Part shown: positions 20,883 to 31,834 of the stretch, piece after piece
How positions within the stretch are numbered: the stretch's first letter is position 1
How the letters are laid out: each line of letters starts with the position of its first letter
Source of the DNA: Heterodera schachtii
Lineage: Eukaryota > Nematoda > Chromadorea > Rhabditida > Heteroderidae
Length of the DNA stretch: 64,000 nt
Reading direction: 5' to 3'
NCBI GenBank assembly: GCA_023374025.1
Contig: SIJG01000015.1
Span: forward strand, 1,282,697 to 1,346,696
The notes under the pieces: generated by a model
Database searches by the model: none
Told to the model about the DNA's origin: nothing
What the model saw: only the letters and a program-made list of their open reading frames with translations
Translations under genes and position numbers: made by a program

Positions 20883-20995
20883 CCCCAAAATTCAAAAGGC
20901 GAATGATTGGACTGATCAGAAGAAGGCGAATGATTGGACTGATCAGAAGAAGGCGAATGATTGGACTGATCAGAAGAAGGCATTTGAAAAGCCTG
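20883..20995 (-). CDS. Probable exon with three SSDQSNHSP repeats
   Basis: On the minus strand a CATCTCAG acceptor leads into an open exon that ends at a strong GTAAGT donor. It contains three perfect tandem copies of a 27-base unit, encoding SSDQSNHSP three times, preceded by QAFQMP. A possible upstream exon ends at a GTGAGT donor near 21090, next to the start of the divergent membrane-protein gene at 21107. Neither the partner exons nor the protein family could be identified. Low-complexity Ser/Gln/Asn/His sequence like this is usually disordered. Confidence 0.35.
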
Positions 20996-21106
20996 CTGAG
21001 ATGTAGGTTATCCCATCGTCGACAATTTCGGTTAAAAAGACCCAATTTCCCTTTTGTGCCAATTTTTCCCATATTTAAGTGCCACTCACCAAATTCAATA
21101 ACCTTA

Positions 21107-21408
21107 ATGATGTTAATGATTTGTGTATATTTCAGCCTTATTTCGCCTATCATTGGCGGCGTTTTTTTCACAATCATTGCAATTTTGTGTCTGTCACTTA
21201 CTTTTTTGTGACATGAGGCAAGTCAATTAGTATCACGAAGTGGTCGCTGCCAGCGTTTTTCATTGTTGGCGTTTTGTCCATTATTGTGATGGCATTTTTG
21301 GTGTTTTCCGGGTTCGTCGGTGTTTTGGCATTCGGCAGTTCGGCTCTGATCTGTTGCTGTGGTTGTTGCTCTGGTTGTACCGGCCGGCCTTATGTTTCAA
21401 GAGGTTAA
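21107..21408 (+). CDS. Small multi-pass membrane protein, 85 residues (two exons)
   Basis: Exons 21107-21186 and 21231-21408 join in phase 2 across a 44-base intron (GTGTCT...AATTAG). The product has about three hydrophobic helices: PIIGGVFFTIIAIF, SLPAFFIVGVLSIIVMAF, and GVLAFGSSALICCCGCCSG. It ends YVSRG. The cysteine cluster CCCGCCSGC just after the last helix is a plausible palmitoylation site. The VFSGFVGVLAF segment matches VFHGFVGTLSL in the gene at 23718-24062, so the two are paralogues. The function is unknown. Confidence 0.5.
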
Positions 21409-22797
21409 TGCACAATTCATTATTTTTCATTAGAGAATCGTAATGCAAAAAATAAATAAATAAAAAATATTTTTAAAAATCAGCAAAAAATAAATGTAAT
21501 TTTTTCTCTTTTTTTATTTTTGTCATTCCATTCGGTTACCCCACATTTGCGCCTATGTCCAAAATCGGGTTCAAACTTAAGTTTTTTCAATCCCTGGTAG
21601 CCTAAAGAGCATAAATAAGTGATAGAAGTGATTGTGTTTGATAATTTGATGAAGAGTAAATATTTTTTAAAACCATTAATTATTCAAACAGCTGAATTAA
21701 TAAATTAAGTGACTACGATTTCTTAATTTAAATTCTGTTTAGGCTAATCAAGGTTTGAAAAAATTTAAGTTTGACCCGAATTTTGGACATATGCGCAAAT
21801 ATCTGAACACTTTCCACCATATGACTTTAAGAAAATAAATAATTATTTTCATGAAATTTTTGAATTTAAAAAAAAACTTTTTTTTTTGCAAAAAATGTTG
21901 TCTCTAAGTAGTTCGCGGATTTTTTTTTTTCTGTGTCTTTAACTCGACGAGAAATGCACGAAAAATTTTTGCTCGAGAATTTTGCGTATCGCCCTATTCG
22001 ACCTTAGAAATTCTTATTTTGGTTATACGCCCTTAAAATAATTTTTTGCCCATATTTTGGCGATTTGTCCAAAATTTATTTAAAAAATGAAATAAAAAAC
22101 GAAAAATACACCCCTAAGAAGCGACCCTAAATTTTCAAAAATACACCCATACGGAAGGAAAATTTTCTAAAATTCAATCTCCAAAATTTATTTTGCTCCT
22201 TTGACATCTTGCGGCGTTGAACGCTCTTTTTCCTTTTATAAATCAATTTTGGCCGATAACCATTTGTCTTTTACCATCGAAAATTTTGAAATGTATCTTA
22301 TTTATAACTGAAATTTGTAAATAAAATTGTTTGCCTTAATCTAAAGTTTTTTCATATAAAAATATTCAATTTAAAAAATTTTATCCAAAATTTGGAACTT
22401 TTTCGGCTTTAAAAATCCGAGCCCTATTAAAAATCGAATAAAAATGCCAAAAATTGTTTCTGTTTTTTCGGATAAGAAAAAATTCAATTCGAAGAAAATA
22501 CCCTAAAATTTGATGATTAACCATCATTTTTGAAATGTGTAGCAATTATTTATAAGTTTAATTTTCGATTATATATGCAAATGAATCGCATTCGGCCGTA
22601 CCAGTTAATCTGCTGAATGATCTGAACATTTTCTCTTCAGTTCACACATCTGCGATTCACCATTATAATAAACAATTATTTAATTTTTATTGCCAATTTA
22701 TTCAGCCAAACATTTTTATTTAAATATTCGTACAAAAATTAATAAAAATAAAAATAATTCCTAACTTTTATTTTTTATTATTTTTGAAAATTCGCAA
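21409..22797. repeat. Intergenic with repeats
   Basis: Contains 22030-22440, a copy of the ACACCCCTAAGAAGCGACCC-type repeat also at 19780-20150. The rest is AT-rich with no gene. Confidence 0.4.
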
Positions 22798-23144
22798 ATG
22801 CATTTCATCGCATTTGTCATTGCTTTTGTTGGCCTTTTTCTCATTGCCATGCCCACGCCGACTGTTTCGCGCACCAACGCCACAACTGAGTCTTTTCACT
22901 TTCAGCTTGATCACACTGATCAGAATCTCAAAGTGAAGGTAAATGAATAATCAATGATTCATAATGATCCGAAATTAAAAGAAAAATGAGTGATTTTACA
23001 CAGAAAATCGAAATGGAAGTCCATAATCGAACAGAAGCGAACCAGAACAATGACAGCAGGACGAACAGCACCAACAGCAGTGCAATTGCTGGACAGAATG
23101 TTTACGATCAGCTGCAAGCAAAAACGGATGCTGATTTGAGGTGA
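22798..23144 (+). CDS. Asn-rich secreted protein, 93 residues (two exons)
   Basis: Exons 22798-22938 and 23004-23144, phase 0, with a clean GTAAAT donor and ACACAG acceptor. Residues 1-19 are a signal peptide (MHFIAFVIAFVGLFLIAM). The mature part is polar and rich in Asn, Thr and Gln (NRTEANQNNDS, NSTNSSA), with several N-x-S/T sites and no cysteines. The frame could continue through a GAG-GTGAAT donor at the end instead of stopping. Repeat sequence follows closely, so a lost 3' part is possible. The family is not recognised. Confidence 0.55.
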
Positions 23145-23717
23145 ATAAAAGGGAATGCCAATCTCGAAAGTCCAAAACGGGAGCGCCGGTCTTCAAAAAA
23201 GGGGGCATAAGAGATGGCATGCAATTTTTACCATGAAACGGACCAAAAAAAAAATAGTTTTAAACAGAACTCCCAAATATGCTGATTTTGAAGCATTTTG
23301 CTTTCTTTTAAGGGTCATTGATTTTCTTTGTTCAAATGGTGATTTTTCTTTCTTGAAAATGATCACTTTTGTCAATATTTGTTAAAAACTGAATAAAATT
23401 TCAAGACTTTTCCCGGCAGCGCCTTTCAACGCCGCCGGGCACAAAATTCCTTAAATTTCAGCGTAAAAATCCACAGTAATTGTCATTTTTGTGTTTATTT
23501 TATGTGTGCTTTTTTGTATTATAAAAAATTTGCAAAATTCTGCTGAAAACATGTGGTTTTTAATCAAAATTTATTAGAAAAATCTACCATAATTTTTAAA
23601 AGTTTTCTCTGCCTATCGGCACCACTAAAGGCCCAAATCAAAGTCAACAATTCAAAATCAGAGGCAATTACTGAACAGTAAAATAAAATTAGGGAAATTC
23701 TGTTGGTAATTTTCGTT
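23145..23717. other. Intergenic, repeat copy
   Basis: Holds a diverged copy of the CCGGCGGCGCC...GCCGCCGG repeat at about 23405-23440. No gene is seen. Confidence 0.4.
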
Positions 23718-24062
23718 ATGTCCGTCCCTTTTTTCAGTGTCGTCATTTTGTCCGTGCTCAAATGGCTGCTTTTTGTGTGCATTGGGCTCAGTTCGTCCTC
23801 CATTTGCTGCTGCGTTTTTGCAGTTGGCAATCCCCTGAGCAGACAATTACCTTTCCCTTTTCTCGTGATTAATGTCGTCAGTTTGACTGTGCTCACTTTG
23901 TCACTTTTTTCCATGGCACTTTTGGTGTTCCATGGCTTTGTCGGCACTTTGTCTCTGATCATTTGTGCCTCGCTGATCGCTTTGTGTGCCATCTGTTCCG
24001 CTGCTGCTGGCTATGTTTTGATTGAATTTGCAAAAAGAATTGTTATATTTTCTGAGGATTGA
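23718..24062 (+). CDS. Small four-helix membrane protein
   Basis: An open frame of 114 codons that is almost all hydrophobic: SVVILSVLKWLLFVCIGL, then ICCCVFAV, FLVINVVSLTVLTLSLF, and TLSLIICASLIALCAIC. It ends with a short charged tail EFAKRIVIFSED. It shares VFHGFVGTLSL with VFSGFVGVLAF of 21107-21408. A TTTTTTCAG just after the start could be an acceptor, so the true N-terminus may lie in an unseen exon. Function unknown; a tetraspan-like topology is inferred from hydrophobicity. Confidence 0.45.
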   Translation: MSVPFFSVVILSVLKWLLFVCIGLSSSSICCCVFAVGNPLSRQLPFPFLVINVVSLTVLTLSLFSMALLVFHGFVGTLSLIICASLIALCAICSAAAGYVLIEFAKRIVIFSED

Positions 24063-24274
24063 TCGTACCTTTGGCATCCTATTTTGGCTTTTCGAGATAA
24101 CTAAAGCATGCTTAAATTCCTTTTTCTTTTCGCTTATCGCATTGTTTTTAAGATCTTGCATATTTCGACATATTTTTTCATACTATTTTCTGATTTTAAG
24201 TACATTCCCTGCTTTATCATCAGAACATTTGTTTTTTAAAATTCAAATAAAAGTTTTCTCAAATGATTTGTCAA

Positions 24275-25480
24275 ATCACCAGTTTAAATCAGTACCAAAA
24301 TTGTTTATTACAATAATCACTCCGACAAACACATATGGTAGGCCGGGTCCGGGTACCCGACCGGGTCCAGACCCGGATACCCGGCTTTTTCAAGACCCGG
24401 TACCCGGACCCGACTTTCTGAAAATCCAATACCCGGTACCCGACCCGGTAGGTCCGGGTCCAACCGGGTTCGAAAATACACATGTAATAATGGGGTTCTG
24501 GATCAAAATATTAGCAAAGTTGGAAGAAAGAAATTTTTTTGAAAAATTGAATTAATATTTATTTTAAAAATTTCTTTTTAAGGTTTTTGTTAAAAACTCT
24601 CTTTTTGTCATACGAAAAGAAAGTTCAAAATTTTTAAATAAAATCTTCTTTCATAAATAAAAGTTACCAAAAAAAATTTCATAAATTTATTATAATATCC
24701 AAATAAATAATTAGAAGAATTTAAGGTAATATTATAGATGGTTCCGCCGCCCTTTTTCGATCTTTTCATTTTACGGACGCAATTTATTTGGATCAAAAAG
24801 GTTTAAGAAAAAAAGGTACCATTCGCAGGGGAGGAGGTGTTGATTAAAATTAGAGGATCCTAGTCCGCAATCCCGCATTTTTTGGAAAATGCGGGATTAA
24901 TCCCTCGGGATCCCGTCCCGCAAAGAATTTTGAATTCCAATCCCGCAGCGGGACTCGCAAATTTGATTTTTTGTGCGGGATCCCGCGGGATCCGCGTTGT
25001 ATTTTTTGAAAAATTTTCAAAGACAGCAGGTGGCCTCCACCTTATTCTCTTTTAAAAAATTCACTCAAAAAGCGCTAAATTTGGGCATTCTAGACAAAAT
25101 CTGTTAACAAATCGCATTAAATTTTCAATGCCTATAGGCACCACCGGACCCCTCTGTTCCTAGTTTTTTGAAAAAATTGCGCCGCAAAAAAACTACATTC
25201 GAAAGCTTATTGTGTTTAGAAACTTTTTATAAGCTATTGCTTTGCGATTAGACAATTACCAAAAAAGTTATACATGAAAATTGCAAAAAGTAGAAACTTT
25301 CGAAGTTTTTCTTAATAAAAATTTTTTCCAGGCTTGAAAATCCTTTCGCTTTTGGTAAGGCTAAAAGAGCATGTTAAGAGCTTTCGAATGATACCAAGAT
25401 TGTTGGATTTGGATGCCAAAGAAAAAAGCTATCGTGGAAAAACATATTGGCGCCGAATCGTGAGCGCCGAAACGGGTGGG
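24275..25480. repeat. Direct duplication, copy A (partner 30430-31690)
   Basis: About 1.2 kb that recurs at 30430-31690 with few changes. It starts with CAGTACCAAAATTGTTTATT, then a GC-rich block built of GGGTCCGGGTACCCG and its complement (24339-24480). Next is a second palindromic block of GCGGGATCCCGCGGGATCC type (24870-25000), a GGCACCACCGG repeat at about 25130, and the right half of the foldback seen at 31315-31682. No gene lies inside. Confidence 0.7.
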
Positions 25481-25855
25481 TCCCCTTAATAGATATGATT
25501 CCCGATCTCTTTTTACCGTCTTATCCATTCGAAAAATCTTTGTCGACCCATTAGCCCCTTTTAATCCATCCCACCAGCCCTAAATATTTCTTTTTCAAAA
25601 TAACAGGTATTTTTTGTTTTTTGGAAATTTTGATGTAAAATATGATCGCCTTTAAGCAAAGTTATGCCATGTTTTGTCAAAAAAATCGCTAAAATTTTTG
25701 AATTAGCGGGATTTTTGGCGTAATGGAAGCCGTTTCCTGTGATTGAAATAACAAGTTTTTACTACCCTAGAAATAAACTTTTTTTATTGCTTAGTCTTCA
25801 AAAAAAGAAGGAATTTAATTTTTTTTTGTAATTGAAATTGCTGAATAGTTATTAT
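25481..25855. other. Repeat-rich, no gene
   Basis: Includes 25650-25720, related to the foldback element at 78-492 (TTAAGCAAAGTTATGCCATG). No coding feature. Confidence 0.4.
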
Positions 25856-26565
25856 TAGAGTTGGTCGGGACCGGGAAATTTGACAAAAACCGGGACCGGG
25901 ACTTACCGGGACCAGAAAAGTCGGGACCGGGACCAAGTTTTTTGACCGGGACCGGGATCGGGACCGCGAGAAAATCCGGGACCGGGACCAACCGGGAATT
26001 TTTCCAAGAGAAAATTTTTTTCGAAAAAATTTTGAAATTTGAGTGCACTTTGTTACGAAAAATTGCCAATATTCAAAAATGTTCCATAAAATTTTGTAGT
26101 TTCGTTTTGGGGGACGAATTCGAAGAAAATTTTTAAAAATTTTAATTTCAGGGGGGATCTTAGAATTTTCGGTCCAAAATTCTTGATTTTTTAAAATAAA
26201 TTAACAATCTTTTAAATCTTTTGCTTTTAAATCGCAGTTTTTGTGGCGCTGTTTTTTCGAAAAAACTTTTTTTTGGAAAAAACGAAATCAGAAGGTTTAG
26301 CCATTAGACCACATAAAGATGTGAATGAAGGCAATAAATAAAATAAATAATTTAATTTTTTTTATCAAAAATTTCTCCTTCTCACCAATTCCCTTCTCTT
26401 TTCTCACCCAGACCCCCTTTCTTACCAGTGCTTATTTAGCTCCCGCCGGGACCGGGACTGGCAAAACCGGGACCGGGATTTCTGTTTTTCCAAAAACCCG
26501 GGATCGGGACCGGGACCTGAAAAAACCGGGAATTCCCGTCCCAGTCCCGGTCCCGACCAACTCTA
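25856..26565. mobile_element. hAT-type MITE with 8-base target duplication
   Basis: A 710-base element with terminal inverted repeats: TAGAGTTGGTCGGGACC at the left and GGTCCCGACCAACTCTA at the right. It is flanked by the direct repeat GTTATTAT (25848-25855 and 26566-26573). The YARNG-type end (TAGAG) and 8-base duplication fit the hAT superfamily. The subterminal regions are dense in GGGACCGGGA units. There is no transposase, so it is non-autonomous. A truncated relative is at about 56200-56335. Confidence 0.75.
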
Positions 26566-26666
26566 GTTATTATACATCGGTTTTAATTAATTTCATTGAA
26601 AGAAGTACAGATTTCAAATATTTCGCTCCTATTTCGCAATTTTACGCCTCTATTTAGGTATCTATT

Positions 26667-26921
26667 TTGGTTTTTTTGCCCCTAAAATCCGAACTTAATG
26701 ATCAGACAATACGAAGGCTTGCCAGCATATGGTCAAAAGAAATCCAAAATGATCAAGAAATCATGGACAATTTATTTATCGAATATTCTATGTTGTTAGG
26801 CACAATAATACAGTCAGAGCAGCAAATATCCGAGCGTGACAAGCAAATCAAAATATACATGGCGATACATCCATACATAAAAATGATCGAATTTAAATCA
26901 CATCCGTCCGATTGTTTGTGA
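26667..26921 (+). CDS. Unrecognised ORF fragment, duplicated at 31835-32056
   Basis: An open frame of about 84 codons whose conserved part runs IRRLASIWSKEIQND, MLLGTIIQSEQQISERD, IKIYMAIHPYIKM, HPSDCL and stop. The copy at 31835-32056 has the same end but internal indels and frame changes. The mix of charged and hydrophobic residues suggests a helical, perhaps coiled-coil, segment. It lies directly beside repeat boundaries in both places, so it may belong to a transposable element or be a captured exon. No family recognised. Confidence 0.3.
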   Translation: MVFLPLKSELNDQTIRRLASIWSKEIQNDQEIMDNLFIEYSMLLGTIIQSEQQISERDKQIKIYMAIHPYIKMIEFKSHPSDCL

Positions 26922-28519
26922 GCCGCAATTCCCTCTCATTGTGTCATTATTATATTCTCAATGCCGTAATACCAAAAGATTATTTTAAATACAAATGCAA
27001 CAAAAATTGGTAATAAATCGAAAAAATGCGAAATATATAGAAATTATTTGCATGAGTAAGATGAAGAAAATTAAAAATTTAACATATACTATATTCGAGG
27101 ACAGAGCAAAAAGTATTATATTAGGTGATTTTGCTTTTTTAGTTTCATTAGCACTTTCTACATAATGAAACGTATCTTATTCTTAATCTATTTTTAAACA
27201 TAAAATTTTAATCATTTACATAAATAATTCCTTTTCCAATTTTGCAAATTGTTTTTTATTTTGCTTTTTGTCGTTTGGCGCCTCCGCCTTTACAGGTATT
27301 TTTGTTTTTAATATTATTTTAAATATTTTTGTTTGATTATTTTAATTTATTTTATAATTATTTATGTGAATATTGTTTATTATTATTATTCTCTAAAAAT
27401 CAAATCCACATATTCATTCATCTTCATTTAGCATAATTCGTTTGAAATTTTTGAAAAAACCATAATTAAAAATCCTTTCCTAATTTAGTGTTTTTTAATT
27501 TATTAATTTAATGCTTTTCTTACTCTTACTGTTGTACATCTTCCCACTTCATTTCTTGGTGTTTTTTACCAAATAATTGCTAATTACGCATTAATTAATT
27601 TTATGTGCCTTTTTGTGTTGTCCGTTGCCATACCACTCTCTCCTATTACGAAAACGGTTCGGCGCAAATTTCAGGCACAACAAATTTCAATGAAATTCAT
27701 GCGAATTTTTTATAGAAACAAATGAAGCCATGGGCCAATTTAAAGGTCGAAAGGATATGTGAAAACATCTTTTAAAGAGTTGGCTTTCATATTTTTGAAT
27801 AAGTGAAACGAACGAAAAATTTCCTCCTTTAATTAATTTAAAAAAAACGAAAACAAATAAAATTCGAGCATTTTCTGCTTTCGATAAGCCTTTTCGAGTT
27901 ACTTAATTTTAGGAATTTTTTATGGAGGTGCCGCCGAACAAATTTAAAACATAAAGCTTGAGGACAATCTGCATAAATGAATGAACATTTTTCTTTATGG
28001 TACCTTCTTCCACAATGACAACTCTTTAAATTTGCCTAAATTAATTGGCCAATTAATTAATTTTGCTAAATTTTGTAATCATTCAAAGAAAGACCTATGT
28101 ATCAGCATTAATATGTTTTGGAAGATATAATCTGGAAGCACTTTTATTATTTACTGTTTAAATCGAATTATGTTTTGTTGGTAATTGGAATGTATAATTT
28201 ATATGAATCATTGTTTATTATTATTCTCTGAAAAATCAAATCCACATATTCATTCATCTGTTAAATTCGCATAATTCTCAAATATTTTTTGATTAATTAT
28301 AGAATTTTTTTAGAAAACACCTTAAATTCCTTTCCTGTTTTAGTGCTTTTATTTATATAGATAATTTAAATGCTTCTCCTTTTCTTACTCTTACTCTGCA
28401 TCTTCCCATTTCATTTCGTGGTATTTTTTTTACCAAATAATTGCTAATTACTCATTAATTAATTTTATGTACCTTTTGGGGTTGGCCATTGCCATGGTAC
28501 TCTCTCATATTACGAATAT
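26922..28519. repeat. Duplicated AT-rich upstream segment
   Basis: Shares blocks with 10500-11890 in a different order. It includes 27600-27700, where an ATG-led frame (MCLFVLSVAIPLSP) resembles that at 28467 (MYLLGLAIAMVLSH). These may be alternative first exons of the downstream cysteine-rich gene, but the frames do not continue cleanly. Confidence 0.4.
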
Positions 28520-30244
28520 TCTCGCCCATTTGACCCAAGAGTGCAAGATTTATGCTGGCTCCCGCCTGGACATAATTATTGTGTCGAGTCGAGCTGCTTA
28601 TTTGGTAAGATACGATAAATTATCTTTTCAAATCATCATGCCTTAAATAAATTAATTAAATAAATAAATTAATTAATTTGAACAGAAATTGCGGGAAAAA
28701 GTTGGACAAAAGTGTCAAAGGGTTGCACTTCCAACGGCACTGAGCAGTGCGTTAGGCTTGAACAGAAATGCTTAACCGATGGTGGCAAACCCTTGGGCGA
28801 TTGTTCAATTTGCAATTCAGTTTTGAACTCTAATTGTAACAACAAAATTCCAAACGGTGCTAATTGAATTTAATTATTAATTTATATATGATTTTATTTA
28901 TAAAGAAATTGTTGTGTGTTTGAATGGAACAGTGAATGATGACGAGGAAAAGGACGAAGCATTCGCTGAAATTAGGTAAAGAAATTTTTTGAGAAGTTGT
29001 TGGGTGATTAATTGAGGTCCGGAGAATCCGTCAGTGGACAATCCGTCAATAGACAATCCGTCAGTAATAGACATCCGTCAGTGGACAATTCGTCAGCAAA
29101 TTTTATTTTTTGAACAATGGTAAAATTTTGCGACTAATTGATGCAGTTTTTCAACATTTCTATTTGCTTAATAATTCAATTTAATTTATCATTAAATAAA
29201 AATTTTTTTTTTAATTTTTTTAAAAATATTTATTTATTACTATTATAAAATAATAAAAATATATTTAGCTTTTTTCAATTTAAATTCTTTTTCACCTTAT
29301 TTTATATAAAATAATGCGTTTTCAAATAAAATTTGCTGACGGAGTGTTCATTGACGGATCGATTGTCCATTGACCGATTGTCCAATGACGAATTATCCGG
29401 AAGCCGACTATTATGTAATTGCATTTTAATGACATAGATTAAGGACATTTAAAGAGCTTAGGCAAATTAAGGTGTGAAGATGCGAGTTGTTTCTCAGTGC
29501 GTTGTGTTGGGTTGGACAATTCGACGCTTTTCCATACCAAAGGCTGTGTTAACATGGACAAATTGTGGGATGTTAAACTGCCATTTAATAAATTTGGACT
29601 AAATGAATGCCAAGCGATGAATGGGACGACGGAGCACAATTCTTGCGATGGGAACAGATGCAACGGACGCAATGAAAAGCAAAGCGTAAGCCATGCTTTT
29701 ATGGGCGAATGACAAATGAGCTTTTTGGATATTTTTGGCTTTATAGACTCCATTTTTTAATAGGAGTTAGGGAATTTATCAGGAAATTAAAAGAGAATTG
29801 CATAAAACATAAATTTAAATTATGTAATTTAGATTCTTTGCGGCGGCATAATTAAACTTAAATTCCCCTTATTAGTCATCTGAAGCGACAACCACTCGAA
29901 GTGCCGAAACCGAGTCCCGTGTCATTACCAATGCCGAAACTAATGCCGTTTCGTACAACGGCACAAAAGAGAACACCGTATTTTGTGACATGATACTTAT
30001 GCAAAATTTTTCACTATTTAGCTAAACAGGAATTAATAATTTTTGGAAATTTTATTTAAAATTTTTTTTCGCTAAATTTAGATTAAAGACAACCCATCCG
30101 TTTTTTCGAATTAAAAACTTTTCTTTTTAGTCCACTGACCCTAATTCTGTGCCGGACTCTGCTGAAACTGTGAAAATGTCCGACTTTGCCTTTTCCATTT
30201 CAACCATTTGCGGTGCGAATAATTATTATTTTAAATATCATTAA
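28520..30244 (+). CDS. Cysteine-rich extracellular protein with possible three-finger domain (six exons)
   Basis: Exons, all frame-consistent: up to 28604 (DLCWLPPGHNYC), 28686-28856 (KSWTKVSKGC ... DCSICNS ... NCNNKIP), 28906-28975 (IVVCLNGTVNDDEEKD), 29457-29685, 29876-29977 (Ser/Thr-rich, ESRVITNAET), 30131-30244 (STDPNSVPDSAE ... stop). Exon 4 has seven or eight cysteines and ends SCDGNRCN, the hallmark end of Ly-6/uPAR, activin-receptor or nematode ET-type three-finger modules, with a GC..N motif in the middle (HTKGCVN). A Ser/Thr linker and a moderately hydrophobic tail follow, which might be a GPI signal. The first exon is unresolved: an ATG at 28467 gives a signal-like peptide but in another frame. 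Intron 3 carries a MITE (29018-29401). The paralogue at 11.9-13.1 kb is broken. Confidence 0.5.
29018..29401. mobile_element. MITE-like element with TCCGGA termini and subterminal repeats
   Basis: Starts TCCGGAGAATCCGTCAGTGG and ends with the inverted counterpart ending ATTATCCGGA. Both ends carry several GACAATCCGTCA-type units. The middle is very AT-rich. A partial inverted copy is at about 3365-3440. It lies inside an intron of the cysteine-rich gene. No clear target duplication is seen. Confidence 0.55.
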
Positions 30245-30429
30245 GTTACTAATTGAAATCTGATGATAATTATTATTCATTAAGTGATTTTGACTGTGCA
30301 TTTGCTCACTAATGCTGCGTAATGAAGTGAAATTGAATTTAGTTGAAGAAAAAAGAATTTTTTGATTTGATCAAAACGACAATATTTATGGTGATAAAAA
30401 ATTATTATTAAAAATGCAAGAATAACAAT

Positions 30430-31690
30430 ATCAGTACCAAAATTGTTTATTATAATAATCACTCAGACAAACACATATGGTAGGCCGGGTCCGGGTACCC
30501 GACCGGGTCCAGACCCGGATACCCGGCCTTTTCAAGACCCGGTACCCGGACCCGACTTTCTGAAAATCCAATACCCGGTACCCGACCCGGTAGGTCCGGG
30601 TCCAACCGGGTCCGAAAATACACTGGTAGGAATGGGTTTCTGAATCAAAATATTAGCAAAGTTGGAGGAAAGAAATTTTTTTGAAAAATTGAATTAATAT
30701 TTATTTTAAAAATTTCTTTTTAAGGTTTTTGTTAAAAACTCTCTTTTTATCATACGAAAAGAAAGTTCAAAATTTTTAAATAAAACCTTCTTTAATAAAT
30801 AAAAGTTACCAAAAAAATTTCATAAATTTTTTTAATATCCAAATAATATTTAGAAGAATTAAGGTAATATTATAGATGGTTCCGCCGCCCTTTTTCGATC
30901 TTTCATTTTGCGGACGCAATTTATTTGGATCAAAAAGGTTTAAGAAAAAAAGGTACCATTCGCAGGGGAGGAGGTGTTGATTAAAATTAGAGGATCCTAG
31001 TCCGCAATCCCGCATTTTTTGGAAAATGCGGGATTAATCCCTCGGGATCCCGTCCCGCAAAGAATTTTGAATTCCAATCCCGCAGCGGGACCCGCAAATT
31101 TGATTTTTTGTGCGGGATCCCGCGGGATCCGCTTTGTATTTTTTGAAAATTTTTCAAAGACAGAATGCCAAATATTTTTGAATAAATTAAATAATAAATC
31201 TAATTAAAGTTAACTCAATTATCATCGCATGTTTCATTCAAAATTTGTGAAATTTTCCCGGCGGCGCCTATCGGCACCAGCAGAAATAGTCAATTTCATT
31301 GACCTTAATAGAGTCCACCTCGTTTCGGCGCTCACGTTTCGGCGCCAGCATGTTTTCCGCTATAGCTTTTTTCTTGGGCATCCAAATCCAACATTATTGA
31401 TATCATTCGAAAGCTTAATGTGTTTAGTTACTTTTTATAAGCTATTGCTTTGCGATTAGACAATTACCAAAAAAGTTATACATAAAAATTGCAAAAAGTC
31501 GAAATTTTCGAAGTTTTTCTTAATAAAATTTTTTCCAGGCTTGAAAATCCTTTCGTTTTTGGTAAGGCTAAAAGAGCATGTTAAGAGCTTTCGAATGATA
31601 CCAAGATTGTTGAATTTGGATGCCAAAGAAAAAAGCTATAGCGGAAAACATGCTGGCGCCGAATCGTGAGCGCCGAAACGTGATTCCCGA
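30430..31690. repeat. Direct duplication, copy B (partner 24275-25480)
   Basis: Same order of parts as copy A: GGGTCCGGGTACCCG block (30484-30620), the GCGGGATCCCGCGGGATCC block (31015-31130), then GGCGGCGCCTATCGGCACC at about 31260. Unlike copy A it retains both halves of the foldback 31315-31682. Confidence 0.7.
31315..31682. repeat. Foldback element with CGTTTCGGCGC ends
   Basis: The left arm reads CGTTTCGGCGC, CCAGCATGTTTTCCGC and TATAGCTTTTTTC; the right arm reads the inverse, ending GCGCCGAAACG. A relative at 51410-51752 has arms CCCCAGCATGTTTT and AAAACATGCTGGGG. Copy A at 25.4 kb keeps only the right arm. Confidence 0.6.
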
Positions 31691-31834
31691 TCTCTTTTTA
31701 CCGTCTTATCCATTCGAAAAATCTTTGTCGACCCATTAGCCTCTTTTAATCCATCCCACCAGCCCTTAATATTTATTTTTCAAAATGACAGGTATTTTTT
31801 GATTTTTGGAAATTTTAATGTAAAATATGATTAC

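Noticed and set aside
20872..21177. 101-codon minus-strand frame with repeated LLLISPIIR
   Set aside because: This frame of the 27-base repeat ignores the good acceptor and donor; the SSDQSNHSP frame fits the splice sites better.
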